From contig CAJMJN010000020.1 in assembly GCA_905213875.1 (NCBI GenBank), positions 1-27,900 of the forward strand: a DNA stretch of 27,900 nucleotides. The letters run 5' to 3'. Source of the DNA: an uncultured Clostridium sp. GTDB lineage: Bacteria; Bacillota; Clostridia; TANB77; CAG-508. The notes below the pieces were generated by a model, which worked only from the letters and a program-made list of their open reading frames with translations, was not told the DNA's origin and searched no databases. Made by a program: the position numbers and the translations under genes. Shown here one piece after another: positions 6,779-15,124 of this stretch; positions within the stretch are counted from its first letter, which is position 1; the number at the start of each line of letters is the position of its first letter.

Positions 6779-7768
6779 TTATTTAGAACTATCCTCAAAA
6801 ATTACTTGATGTAGTACATTTAAGAGCTCTTCGCCTAATTCGTTCTTGGAAGTTAATGTCATTTTAGTTTCATCAATTTCAACATTAAGTAATTCTATAT
6901 TGTTTTCATGTATGAATTTCATAATTTTTTCTATAATTTCATAATTATTTATAATTTTATTTCCTATAATCGAAATTCTAGAAACCTCTTTCTTTACAAT
7001 ACTTTTTATATTGTTATCTTCTATTTTTTTTGAAATTTTTGTTCCTATTTCATTATTAGTTAAGCTAGAAAAAGTAGATTGTGTAACTATTGGTATAGAA
7101 AATTTTTCTGCTATTTTTACACATCTATTATGCAAAACTTTAGCACCTTCATTAGAAAGTTCACTCATTTCTTTATATGATATATTTTTTAATCTTTTGG
7201 CAGATTTTACTTTATTTGGATCAGCTGTATATACTCCATCAACATCAGAAAATATATAACATTTTTTAGTTTTTAATGCAGCTGCAAGAGCTACAGCAGT
7301 AGTATCTGATCCGCCTCTTCCTAAAGTTGTTATATCTCCATTTTTGTTTATTCCTTGAAATCCTGCTATTATAACTATTTTTCCTTTTTCTAATTCTTGT
7401 TTAATTTTTTTAGTATCTATATATTTTATATTAGAGTTTTCTGTTTTATCTTCTGTATATATTCCAGCCTGCCATCCAGTTAAAGATATTGACGGATATC
7501 CCATATAATTTAATAACATGCTTAATTTTGATATTGATATTTGTTCTCCTGTACTTAGCAATGTTGCTAATTCTCTGGGATATTTTTGCGGAACTAGATT
7601 GTTAGTTTCTTGTATCAATTTATCTGTTGTTTTTCCTTGTGCTGATAATACAACAACAACCTTTTTGTTATTATCATATATTTTTATTATTCTTTTAGCT
7701 ACTAATTCTAGTTTTTCGTTATCTGCAAGTGAACTACCACCAAATTTTAAAACAATAATCTCATTCAT
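6779..7768 (-). CDS. Aspartate kinase, short form with a single ACT domain
   Basis: 329-residue kinase that phosphorylates L-aspartate, the first step to lysine, threonine, methionine, diaminopimelate and dipicolinate. The substrate motif KFGGSS is at residues 8-13. The nucleotide/aspartate site appears as ITTLGRGGSDTTAVALAAAL and the fold continues through SDVDGVYTADPN. Most monofunctional aspartokinases are about 400 residues with two nested ACT domains. Here only about 80 residues follow the catalytic part (ISIIGNKI...EEL LNVLHQVIF), enough for one ACT. Loss of the inserted ACT would probably change feedback control; this is inference. Start ATG at 7768 with GAGGTGA. It sits directly before yabP-yabQ-divIC on the same strand. 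Confidence 0.88.
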   Translation of the reverse strand: MNEIIVLKFGGSSLADNEKLELVAKRIIKIYDNNKKVVVVLSAQGKTTDKLIQETNNLVPQKYPRELATLLSTGEQISISKLSMLLNYMGYPSISLTGWQAGIYTEDKTENSNIKYIDTKKIKQELEKGKIVIIAGFQGINKNGDITTLGRGGSDTTAVALAAALKTKKCYIFSDVDGVYTADPNKVKSAKRLKNISYKEMSELSNEGAKVLHNRCVKIAEKFSIPIVTQSTFSSLTNNEIGTKISKKIEDNNIKSIVKKEVSRISIIGNKIINNYEIIEKIMKFIHENNIELLNVEIDETKMTLTSKNELGEELLNVLHQVIFEDSSK

Positions 7769-7920
7769 TTGTTCACCTCATCTTTTTTATAACAAATAAT
7801 TTAATTATAAATTACTTCTTTATATTATATGTTTTTAATATTTTGAAGTGATACTTTAAAATAACAGCATAGTAAAATTATTAACAAAAATGAAGGATAT
7901 ATTGTAAGCTTATTAAAATA
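7769..7920. other. Intergenic leader of the aspartokinase
   Basis: 152 bases between the prfB terminator and the aspartokinase start. I looked for a lysine riboswitch and saw none of its GC-rich stems; the stretch is plain AT-rich. It holds a TATAAT on the minus strand (about 7828-7833) without a good -35, so the promoter assignment is uncertain. Confidence 0.35.
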
Positions 7921-7957
7921 TAAAAAAATGGATTCTGCATTACACAAAATCCATTTT
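7921..7957 (-). terminator. Terminator of prfB
   Basis: AAAATGGATT (7925-7934) pairs with AATCCATTTT (7948-7957); on the minus strand the stem runs into a seven-base U-tract (7927-7921). It lies about 27 bases beyond the prfB stop. Confidence 0.75.
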
Positions 7958-7983
7958 CTAATTAATATTAAATTAAGATTAAA

Positions 7984-9097
7984 TTAAGATTTATTTTTTA
8001 TATTCATTTTTAGATAACTTTCTATAAAGCCATCAATTTCTCCATTCATAACAGCTTCAACATTTCCAACCTCATAATTAGTTCTATGGTCTTTTACCAT
8101 TGTATATGGACAAAATATGTATGAACGTATTTGACTTCCCCATGCTATATCTTTTTGTTCTCCTTGTATGTTGTTCATTTTTTCTTGGTGCTCTTTTTCT
8201 TTTAAATCAACTAATTTTGACATTAACATTTTCATTGCTGTTTCTCTATTTTGTAATTGTGAACGTTCAGATTGACAAGCTACAACTATATTTGTTGGAA
8301 TGTGGGTTATTCTTACAGCTGAAGATGTTTTATTTATGTGTTGTCCTCCTGCTCCAGAAGCCCTATAAGTGTCTATTCTTAAATCGTCTGGGTTTATTTC
8401 TATTTCAATATTATTCTCAATTTCAGGTAATACGTCAACAGAAGCAAATGATGTATGTCTACGTCCTCCAGCATCAAAAGGTGAGATTCTAACTAATCTA
8501 TGAATTCCTTTTTCAGATTTCAAATAACCATAAGCATTTTCTCCTATAATTTCAAATGTAACACTTTTTAAGCCTGCCTCTTCTCCATCTAAATAGTCCA
8601 GTTCTTTTAATTCAAAATTGTTTTTATTTGCCCATCTTGTATACATTCTGTATAGCATTTCTGCCCAGTCTTGTGATTCTGTTCCACCTGCTCCGGGGTG
8701 TATTGTAACAATTGCATTATTGTTATCATATTTTCCTGAAAGCATTGCAGAAACTTCTAGTTTTTCTACTTCCTTTTCAAGTTTTTTCGTGTTTTTCAAT
8801 AGTTCTTTTGCTAATTCATCATCATTTTCTATTGCTAGAAGTTCAGATAATTCTATTAAATTTTGAACTTCTGTTTCAACACTTTTAAAAGATAAATATT
8901 TTGATTTTAATCTTTTAATTTGTGCTAATACTTTAGCAGAATTGTCTGAATTTTCCCAAAAATGTTCTTTTAATGTTTGATTTTCTAAGTCTTTTAACTC
9001 ATTTTCAGCTTTAGATATGTCAAAGAGATTCACCCAAATCTGTAATTTTTTTATGTATTGTTTCTAATGTTTTAGAATTTTCTTCTAATTCTATCAT
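7984..9097 (-). CDS. prfB: Peptide chain release factor 2, programmed +1 frameshift
   Basis: Class I release factor recognising UGA and UAA. Frame 1 opens at the ATG at 9097 (MIELEENSKTLET; AGGGAGTG upstream) and reaches CTT TGA C, with CTT at 9025-9023 and the TGA at 9022-9020. A +1 slip at CTT continues as DISKAENELKDLENQ to the stop at 7984, giving about 370 residues, normal for RF2. The stop-recognition tripeptide SPF is in RISPFDAGGRRH, and the peptidyl-hydrolysis motif GGQ is in SGAGGQHINKTSS. The Shine-Dalgarno-like stimulator is GGGTGA four bases before CTT, less canonical than AGGGGG at three bases. The frameshift is autoregulation: low RF2 favours slippage. Annotators often start this gene at GTG 9033, which misses the N-terminus. 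Confidence 0.96.
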
Positions 9098-9127
9098 TTC
9101 TATCACTCCCTGTCTTATACATCTTTT

Positions 9128-9156
9128 ATAATATACCGCTTTTTATTAATAGTCAA
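9128..9156 (-). promoter_or_regulatory. Sigma-A promoter of prfB
   Basis: Minus strand: TTGACT (9156-9151), 17 bases, TATTAT (9133-9128), just past the stop of the kinase gene. It separates prfB from the adhE unit. Confidence 0.6.
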
Positions 9157-9158
9157 TA

Positions 9159-9920
9159 CTATTGAAAATCTGTAATATCTATCCAATTATCTAAAAATTC
9201 TCTTTCTTCTTCTTTGTCATAAGTTTTTCTGACTGCTGCAACTATTGGAATCCAATTTTGAATTTCAATTTTGTTTTCTCCTGTTTTTTTACAATACATA
9301 TCTACATATTTATTTGCTAAATCTTGCATTCCATGCATAGAAAATATTAAAAATGTATTAGCAATATCTGCTGAACTGTTACCTTGTGTTGCATGTGCCC
9401 AATCTATTACTGAATATTCTCCATTTTCTTTTATTATTATATTACTTGGTATAAAATCTCCATGACATAATTTATTATGATTTTTCATTCCTTCTAGTCT
9501 TTGCAATATATCATATTTTACATTTTCATCAATACTACTGTCATCTTCTAGTTTTCTTTTATATTTATCTTTTGTTCTATTTAATAATGGAACTTTTTTA
9601 GACAATATTTCTAATTGAATATTTACAAATAAATCTAAATATTCTTCTTCTTTTTCAGGATGTTGTTTCATTAATACATCAAGTGGTGTACCATCTATAT
9701 ATTCTGTAACTAAAGCCCATCTATTTTGGACTTTAGTTACTTCTATTAATTTTGATATACTTAAATCTGTATTTTCTTCTACTCTTGATTGAATTAATGC
9801 TTCGTTTAAAACATTTGCTTTTGAGTAATTTTCAACAAATAATTTTATTGTTTTGTCCTTATCTCTATATACTGTTTTTGTATTTCTTCCTGCTATTGGA
9901 TTACTTAAATTAAGTTCCAT
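9159..9920 (-). CDS. Aminoglycoside phosphotransferase (APH)-family kinase
   Basis: 253-residue soluble kinase with the eukaryotic-like kinase fold. The N-lobe contains a TVYRDKDKTIKLF strand with the probable ATP-binding Lys. The hinge region is ALVTEYIDGTPLD. The catalytic loop LCHGDFIPSNI contains the Asp and the Asn ligands, and VIDWAHATQG provides the metal-binding Asp in place of the DFG/DxD. The family covers antibiotic, choline, fructosamine and homoserine kinases and many unknowns; this member need not confer resistance. Its ATG (9920-9918) overlaps the adhE TAA by one base, and the ribosome binding site GGAGGTG lies inside the end of adhE, so it is translationally coupled to a fermentation enzyme. 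A metabolite-repair or cofactor-related role would fit but is speculative. Confidence 0.82.
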   Translation of the reverse strand: MELNLSNPIAGRNTKTVYRDKDKTIKLFVENYSKANVLNEALIQSRVEENTDLSISKLIEVTKVQNRWALVTEYIDGTPLDVLMKQHPEKEEEYLDLFVNIQLEILSKKVPLLNRTKDKYKRKLEDDSSIDENVKYDILQRLEGMKNHNKLCHGDFIPSNIIIKENGEYSVIDWAHATQGNSSADIANTFLIFSMHGMQDLANKYVDMYCKKTGENKIEIQNWIPIVAAVRKTYDKEEEREFLDNWIDITDFQ

Positions 9921-12529
9921 TATCTTTCACCTCCATAATATGCTTTTAAATATAATTCTTTTATTTCACTAATTAATGGATATCTTGGGTTTGCTCCTGT
10001 ACATTGGTCATCAAATGCTTTTTCACTCATTTCATCTAATGTAGCTAAAAAGTCTTCTTCGCTTATTCCATATTCTCTAATTGTTTTCTTCATTCCAACT
10101 TTTTCTTTTAATTCATCTATTTTTTGAATTAATTTTTCTAATTTCTCTTCGTCATTTTCTCCTTGAATTCCTAAAGCTTCTGCTATTTGCGCATATCTTC
10201 TTAAAGTATGTGGATGGTCATATTGTGGGAATGTTCCCATTTTATTTGGAACTTCTGCACTGTTAAATCTCATAACTTCGTCTAATACTAATCCTACTGT
10301 TACTCCATGTGCTAAATGATGATATGCTCCTAATTTATGTCCCATTGAGTGACATATTCCCAAAAACGCATTTGCAAAAGCCATACCTGCCATTGTTGCA
10401 GCATTTGCCATTTTTTCTCTAGCTTCTGGATCGTTTGCACCATTTTTGTATGCTCTTGGTAAATATTCAAAAATTATTTTTATAGCTTCTAAAGCAAGTC
10501 CATCTGTAAATTCTGTTGACATCATAGATACATATGCTTCTATTGAATGTACTAAGGCATCTATACCTGAAGCTGATGTTAAACCTTTAGGTGCATTCAT
10601 CATCATATTACTATCAACTATTGCCATTTTAGGTAATAATTCATAATCTGCTAAAGGATATTTTTGACCTGTTTGTTCATCTGTTATTACTGCAAATGGT
10701 GTAACTTCTGAACCAGTACCTGCTGATGTTGGAACAGCTATAAAATAAGCTTTTTCTCCCATTTTAGGGAATGTATAAACTCTTTTTCTTATATCCATAA
10801 ATCTCATGGCCATATCTAAGAAATCGATTTCTGGGTGTTCATATAATACCCACATGATTTTTGCCGCATCCATCGCAGAACCACCACCAACAGCGATTAT
10901 ACAATCTGGTTTAAATCTATCAATTATTGCAGCTCCCTCTTTTGCACAAGCAAGTGTTGGGTCTGGTGCTACATCTGCAAATGTTTCGTGTTCAATTCCC
11001 ATTTCATCTAATTTATCTGTTACAACTTTTGTATAACCATTTTCATATAAAAATTTGTCTGTTACTATAAATACTCTCTTTTTATTGAGTACATTTCCTA
11101 ATTCTTCTAAGGCTACTGGTAAACAACCTTTTTTAATATATACCTTTTCAGGTGCTCTAAACCAAAGCATATTTTCTCTCCTCTCTGCAACTGTTTTTAT
11201 ATTTATTAAATGTTTAATTCCTACATTTTCTGAAACAGAGTTTCCACCCCAAGTTCCACATCCTAATGTTAAAGATGGTGCTAATTTAAAATTGTATATA
11301 TCCCCTATTCCACCTTGTGATGATGGTGTGTTTAGAAGAACTCTACAAGTTCTCATTTTATTATAAAATTTTTCAATTTTGTCTTGGGCTGTAAGTGGGT
11401 TTGCATATAATGAAGATGTATGTCCTATTCCCCCATCTTCTATTAGTTGATAAGCTTTTTCCATTGCATCTTCAAAATTTGTAGCCTTATACATTGCTAA
11501 TACTGGTGAAAGTTTTTCATGTGCGAATTCTTCTGATAGTTCAACACTTTCTACTTCTCCAATTAATATTTTTGTTTCTTCTGGTACTTCCACATCTGCT
11601 AGTTTTGCTATTGTATATGCTGATTGTCCAACTATTTTAGCATTTAAAGCACCATTTATAATAATTGTTTTACGTACTTTTTCTGTTTCTTCTGGAGTTA
11701 ATATATAACATCCTCTTTTAACAAATTCTTTTTTTACACTATCATAAATTTTCTCACTTACAATTACAGATTGCTCTGATGCACAAATCATTCCATTGTC
11801 AAATGTTTTTGAATGTATAATTGAGCTTACTGCAAGTACAATATCTGCACTTTCGTCAATTACTGCTGGTGTATTTCCTGCACCAACTCCTAATGCTGGT
11901 TTCCCACTTGAATATGCTGATTTTACCATTCCTGGTCCACCTGTTGCCAAAATAATATCTGCTGATTGCATTAATAAATTTGTAAGTTCTAATGAAGGAA
12001 CATCTATCCAGCTTATTATTCCTTCTGGTGCACCTGCTTTTACTGCTGCTTCTAGAACTATTTTCGCTGCTTCAATTGTAGATTTTTTTGCTCTTGGATG
12101 TGGGCTTATTATAATTCCATTTCTTGTTTTTAAAGAAATTAAAGTTTTAAATATTGCTGTAGATGTTGGGTTTGTTGTAGGAATTACAGCTGCAATTACA
12201 CCAACAGGTTCAGCTATTTTCTTTATGCCATAACTTTTATCTTCTTCTATTATTCCACATGTTTTTTCATTTTTATATTTATTATATACATATTCTGCTG
12301 CATAATGATTTTTTATTACTTTATCTTCTACTATTCCCATTCCAGTTTCTTGAACTGCCATTTTAGCAAGTGGTATTCTTGATTGGTTTGCTGCTATTGC
12401 TGCTGCTTGAAAAATTTTATCTACTTGTTCTTGAGAATATTTTGCAAATTCTGTTTGGGCTTTTTTTACTTGTTTTATTGTTTTTTCAAGCATTTCAACA
12501 CTATCAACAATCTCGTGTTTTTCTTCCAT
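9920..12529 (-). CDS. adhE: Bifunctional acetaldehyde-CoA / alcohol dehydrogenase AdhE
   Basis: 869-residue enzyme that reduces acetyl-CoA to acetaldehyde and then ethanol with NADH, recycling NAD+ in fermentation; it forms spirosomes in characterised species. Residues 1-440 are the CoA-acylating aldehyde dehydrogenase, with the catalytic Cys at about 249 (NGMICASEQS) and GVGAGNTPAVID. The second half is an iron-dependent alcohol dehydrogenase: VGGGSAMDAAK for NAD, GTGSEVTPFAVITD, and metal ligands in SGIDALVHSIEAY and ICHSMGHKLGAYHHLAHG. Length is normal. The ATG at 12529 has AAGGAGG upstream. It is cotranscribed with the APH-like kinase and divergent from a small orphan gene. Confidence 0.97.
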   Translation of the reverse strand: MEEKHEIVDSVEMLEKTIKQVKKAQTEFAKYSQEQVDKIFQAAAIAANQSRIPLAKMAVQETGMGIVEDKVIKNHYAAEYVYNKYKNEKTCGIIEEDKSYGIKKIAEPVGVIAAVIPTTNPTSTAIFKTLISLKTRNGIIISPHPRAKKSTIEAAKIVLEAAVKAGAPEGIISWIDVPSLELTNLLMQSADIILATGGPGMVKSAYSSGKPALGVGAGNTPAVIDESADIVLAVSSIIHSKTFDNGMICASEQSVIVSEKIYDSVKKEFVKRGCYILTPEETEKVRKTIIINGALNAKIVGQSAYTIAKLADVEVPEETKILIGEVESVELSEEFAHEKLSPVLAMYKATNFEDAMEKAYQLIEDGGIGHTSSLYANPLTAQDKIEKFYNKMRTCRVLLNTPSSQGGIGDIYNFKLAPSLTLGCGTWGGNSVSENVGIKHLINIKTVAERRENMLWFRAPEKVYIKKGCLPVALEELGNVLNKKRVFIVTDKFLYENGYTKVVTDKLDEMGIEHETFADVAPDPTLACAKEGAAIIDRFKPDCIIAVGGGSAMDAAKIMWVLYEHPEIDFLDMAMRFMDIRKRVYTFPKMGEKAYFIAVPTSAGTGSEVTPFAVITDEQTGQKYPLADYELLPKMAIVDSNMMMNAPKGLTSASGIDALVHSIEAYVSMMSTEFTDGLALEAIKIIFEYLPRAYKNGANDPEAREKMANAATMAGMAFANAFLGICHSMGHKLGAYHHLAHGVTVGLVLDEVMRFNSAEVPNKMGTFPQYDHPHTLRRYAQIAEALGIQGENDEEKLEKLIQKIDELKEKVGMKKTIREYGISEEDFLATLDEMSEKAFDDQCTGANPRYPLISEIKELYLKAYYGGER

Positions 12530-12563
12530 TTACACTTCCTCCTTATGTGTTTTTGATGTAATC

Positions 12564-12592
12564 ATCATATCAAAAAGCAAACAAATTTACAA
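12564..12592 (-). promoter_or_regulatory. Sigma-A promoter of adhE
   Basis: Minus strand: TTGTAA (12592-12587), 17 bases, TATGAT (12569-12564), about 35 bases before the ATG. No clear Rex operator (TTGTTAA-N4-TTAACAA) was found nearby. Confidence 0.5.
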
Positions 12593-12640
12593 CAGTTATT
12601 CTAAAATAAATAAAATTATATGAGAAAACTTTTCTTATAC

Positions 12641-12669
12641 TTGTGTTATACAATAAATTGTTATATAAT
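12641..12669 (+). promoter_or_regulatory. Sigma-A promoter with internal inverted repeat, small orphan gene
   Basis: TTGTGT (12641-12646), 17 bases, TATAAT (12664-12669). The spacer holds the inverted repeat ACAAT-AA-ATTGT (12650-12661), placed where a repressor would block polymerase. Which regulator binds is unknown. Confidence 0.55.
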
Positions 12670-12723
12670 ATATTTTGTATAACTTGTAGGTATATATTCA
12701 AATAAACAAAGGAGGACATTATT

Positions 12724-12918
12724 ATGTCAGGTTTATGTCTAAACACAGGTGCTGAATTAGCATATTTCTCAAGATTAAGAAATGAGGAATTTTACTCTAA
12801 TTCAGAAGCTTGTGATATTATTCTTTTAATTAGACAAGAATATGAAAACAACATGGATGAATATCCATTAAAAGATGATCCTATAGCTTTAGGATTTTTT
12901 GATGAAGACGCAGATTAG
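12724..12918 (+). CDS. Small orphan acidic protein (64 aa)
   Basis: 64-residue protein (MSGLCLNTGAELAYFSRLRN...) of unknown function. The evidence for a real gene is good: AAAGGAGG eight bases before the ATG, a consensus-like promoter 55 bases upstream and a strong terminator hairpin right after the stop. The protein is acidic (DDPIALGFFDEDAD end) and has one Cys near the N-terminus and a second at about residue 29. There is no signal peptide or membrane segment. It is divergent from adhE and could be a small regulator or adaptor. I do not recognise the family. Confidence 0.75.
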   Translation: MSGLCLNTGAELAYFSRLRNEEFYSNSEACDIILLIRQEYENNMDEYPLKDDPIALGFFDEDAD

Positions 12919-12936
12919 TAATATAACTGCAAAAAT

Positions 12937-12969
12937 AAAAAGGTGTGTTTTTTATAAACACGCCTTTTT
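12937..12969. terminator. Bidirectional terminator between the orphan gene and the MATE fusion
   Basis: AAAAAGGTGTGTTT (12937-12950) pairs with AAACACGCCTTTTT (12956-12969), one G-T wobble, A-tract on one side and T-tract on the other. The last codons of the leftward MATE gene lie inside the right arm. Confidence 0.85.
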
Positions 12970-14949
12970 ATTTGCTAATTCACAAATCAAATCTGCTGCA
13001 CTTTCTATTCCTATTGAATCACTATTAATACAAATATCATAATTTGCAGGATCTTTCCATTCTTTTTCTGTGTAATATTTATAATGATTTGCTCTTAATT
13101 TATTTATTCTAGTAATTTCTTTTTCAGCTTTATTTTTATCTAATTTATAATACTCTGTAGCTCTGTTTATTTTATCTTGAATACTACTATCTATAAATAT
13201 TTTTAAGACATTTTCCTTATCTTTTAATATAAAATCTGCGCATCTTCCTACAATTACACATGATTCATTATTTGCAACTTCTTCGATAAGTTCAGATTCT
13301 TTTATGAATAAATCATCTGAATTGTTAAGTCCTGAATAATATCCGTTATTAAGTATCTCTAAAAATGTTCTTTTTTGCTCATTGTCTTCAATATATTTTT
13401 CAGATAATCCAGTATCTTCAGCTAATTTTTCTACAAATTCTTTATCATATAATTTTATACCTAATTTTTCTGCTACTAATTTACCTATATATCTACCACC
13501 AGATCCATATTCTCTTGAAATTGTGATTACTATATTTTTATCTAAATGGTTATTAGTTATTACATCTTGTTTTGATGAGATGTCTTCTGCATTACCATTT
13601 TTTAAATTTCTAATTTCTTTTATTAAGAAAATAGTTGCTAAAATAAATGCCAATCCATCTGCTACTGGCCCTGCAAATAAAACACCTGTAATTCCAAAAA
13701 TATGGCTAAGTATTATCATTGCAGGTATTAAAATAACAATTTGTCTTGAAAGTGATAATATCGCACTTTTTCCACTTTTTCCAATTGCTTGGAAAAATAT
13801 ACCAGAAGGAATTTGAATTCCATTAAATATACATAATAATAGATATGTTCTAAATGCTAAGCAAGCAAATTCCATATAATTTTCATCACCACTACCAAAT
13901 ATTAAGATTAATTTATCTGGTATTGTTTGGAATAATATAAATGCAATAGTACTAATTATAACACTTGAACCTAATACAATCTTTAATGCTTTTTTTACTC
14001 TATCATATTTTCTCGCACCATAATTATAACCAAATATTGGTTGGCTACCTGCTGCAATTCCTATAATCATACTATTTAAAATTTGATTTATCTTCATAAC
14101 AATTCCTAATACTGTTATAGGAATTTCCGCACCATATTTGCTGTTTGCACCATATTTTCCTAATAAATTATTTTCAGCAGTCATAACACATACAAAACTC
14201 ATTTGTGTTATGAAGCTACTTATTCCTAATGTAGAAATTTTTCCACATACATTAGCTTCTAATTTTAAATTTTCTTTTGTTATTTTTATAGATTTAAATC
14301 TTTTTATATATGCCATATTTAAAACAAATGTTAATATTTGGCTTATAACTGTAGCTATAGCTGCACCCTCAACACCTTTGTGAAAAACAAAGATAAATAT
14401 TGGGTCTAATATTGTATTTAATATTGCTCCACTTACCATTGTAACCATTGAATATTTAGGGCTACCATCAGCTCTAATTATTGAATTTAAAGTTGTTCCT
14501 ATCATTGAAAAAGGAAGACCTATTGCAATTATTCTACCATATGCAATTGCATATTCCTTTAAATTTTCTGTACAGCCAAATAATTTTAAAAATTGTGGTA
14601 AAAATGCTAATGTAATTAAACAAAATAAAATTGATATTATTGCTGAAAGCATTATACCATTTCCAATACCTGTTTCAGCTTCTTTTTTCTTTTTTTCTCC
14701 AAGTTTTAAACTCAAATATGCTGAAGCCCCATCTCCTAATAATAATGAAAAAGCTAATCCAATCATTACTAATGGAAATACAACATTTGTGGCTCCATTT
14801 CCTAAATATCCTACTCCCTGACCTATAAATATTTGGTCTACAATATTATATAATGAATTTACTAACATTGATATAATACATGGGATTGAAAATTTTCTAA
14901 TTAATTTTCCTATTTTTTCTGTTCCTAAAATGTTTTCAGTTTGTTCCAT
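12952..14949 (-). CDS. MATE efflux transporter fused to a cytidylate-kinase-like domain
   Basis: 665-residue fusion. Residues 1 to about 450 are a MATE/DinF multidrug-type transporter with twelve hydrophobic segments; the opening ENILGTEKIGKLIRKFSIPC and NSLYNIVDQIFIGQGVGYLG are typical. A linker (KNGNAEDISSKQDV) leads to a 195-residue C-terminal cytidylate-kinase-like domain (Cytidylate_kin2 type): VITISREYGSGGRYIGK holds the P-loop-like nucleotide site, then CVIVGRCADFIL and an Arg/Lys-rich lid segment (ITRINKLRANHYKYYTEKEW). The frame is continuous, so this is a real fusion in the sequence. The start is the ATG at 14949; AAAGGAG is 14 bases upstream, which is long. A function coupling export to a nucleotide-dependent step is inference. 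Single-gene transcript with its own promoter. Confidence 0.88.
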   Translation of the reverse strand: MEQTENILGTEKIGKLIRKFSIPCIISMLVNSLYNIVDQIFIGQGVGYLGNGATNVVFPLVMIGLAFSLLLGDGASAYLSLKLGEKKKKEAETGIGNGIMLSAIISILFCLITLAFLPQFLKLFGCTENLKEYAIAYGRIIAIGLPFSMIGTTLNSIIRADGSPKYSMVTMVSGAILNTILDPIFIFVFHKGVEGAAIATVISQILTFVLNMAYIKRFKSIKITKENLKLEANVCGKISTLGISSFITQMSFVCVMTAENNLLGKYGANSKYGAEIPITVLGIVMKINQILNSMIIGIAAGSQPIFGYNYGARKYDRVKKALKIVLGSSVIISTIAFILFQTIPDKLILIFGSGDENYMEFACLAFRTYLLLCIFNGIQIPSGIFFQAIGKSGKSAILSLSRQIVILIPAMIILSHIFGITGVLFAGPVADGLAFILATIFLIKEIRNLKNGNAEDISSKQDVITNNHLDKNIVITISREYGSGGRYIGKLVAEKLGIKLYDKEFVEKLAEDTGLSEKYIEDNEQKRTFLEILNNGYYSGLNNSDDLFIKESELIEEVANNESCVIVGRCADFILKDKENVLKIFIDSSIQDKINRATEYYKLDKNKAEKEITRINKLRANHYKYYTEKEWKDPANYDICINSDSIGIESAADLICELANKKACL

Positions 14950-14992
14950 CTTAATTAAAATTTCTCCTTTCGTATTTTTTTGCAACTATACT

Positions 14993-15021
14993 ATTATATA
15001 CTTAAAAATCGGCAATGTCAA
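14993..15021 (-). promoter_or_regulatory. Consensus sigma-A promoter of the MATE-kinase fusion
   Basis: Minus strand: TTGACA (15021-15016), 17 bases, TATAAT (14998-14993). Both boxes match consensus exactly, so expression is likely to be strong unless repressed. Confidence 0.75.
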
Positions 15022-15037
15022 ATATTCAACATATAAA

Positions 15038-15074
15038 AAATATCAAATCTTAATCATTCTAAGACTTGATATTT
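15038..15074 (-). terminator. Terminator of the PBP gene
   Basis: AAATATCAA / TTGATATTT arms plus TCTTA / TAAGA, with one A-C mismatch, form a 15-bp stem around a 7-base loop. On the minus strand it runs into TTTTTTATATG. It lies about 50 bases after the PBP stop. Confidence 0.75.
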
Positions 15075-15124
15075 AAGCGCTATATAACATTTTTTAAAGC
15101 TTTCTAAGAGTTTCATAAATTTTT

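Noticed and set aside
7769..7983. Lysine riboswitch before the aspartokinase
   Set aside because: No GC-rich conserved stems; only the prfB terminator and plain AT-rich sequence are present.
8100..8492. Plus-strand 130-codon ORF
   Set aside because: Antisense shadow of prfB; no start signal and the opposite strand is a clear RF2 sequence.
11796..12233. Plus-strand 145-codon ORF
   Set aside because: Antisense shadow of adhE; no ribosome binding site.
12530..12723. Rex operator for adhE
   Set aside because: TTGTTAA-N4-TTAACAA is not present; only ACAATAAATTGT, which does not match the Rex pattern well enough.
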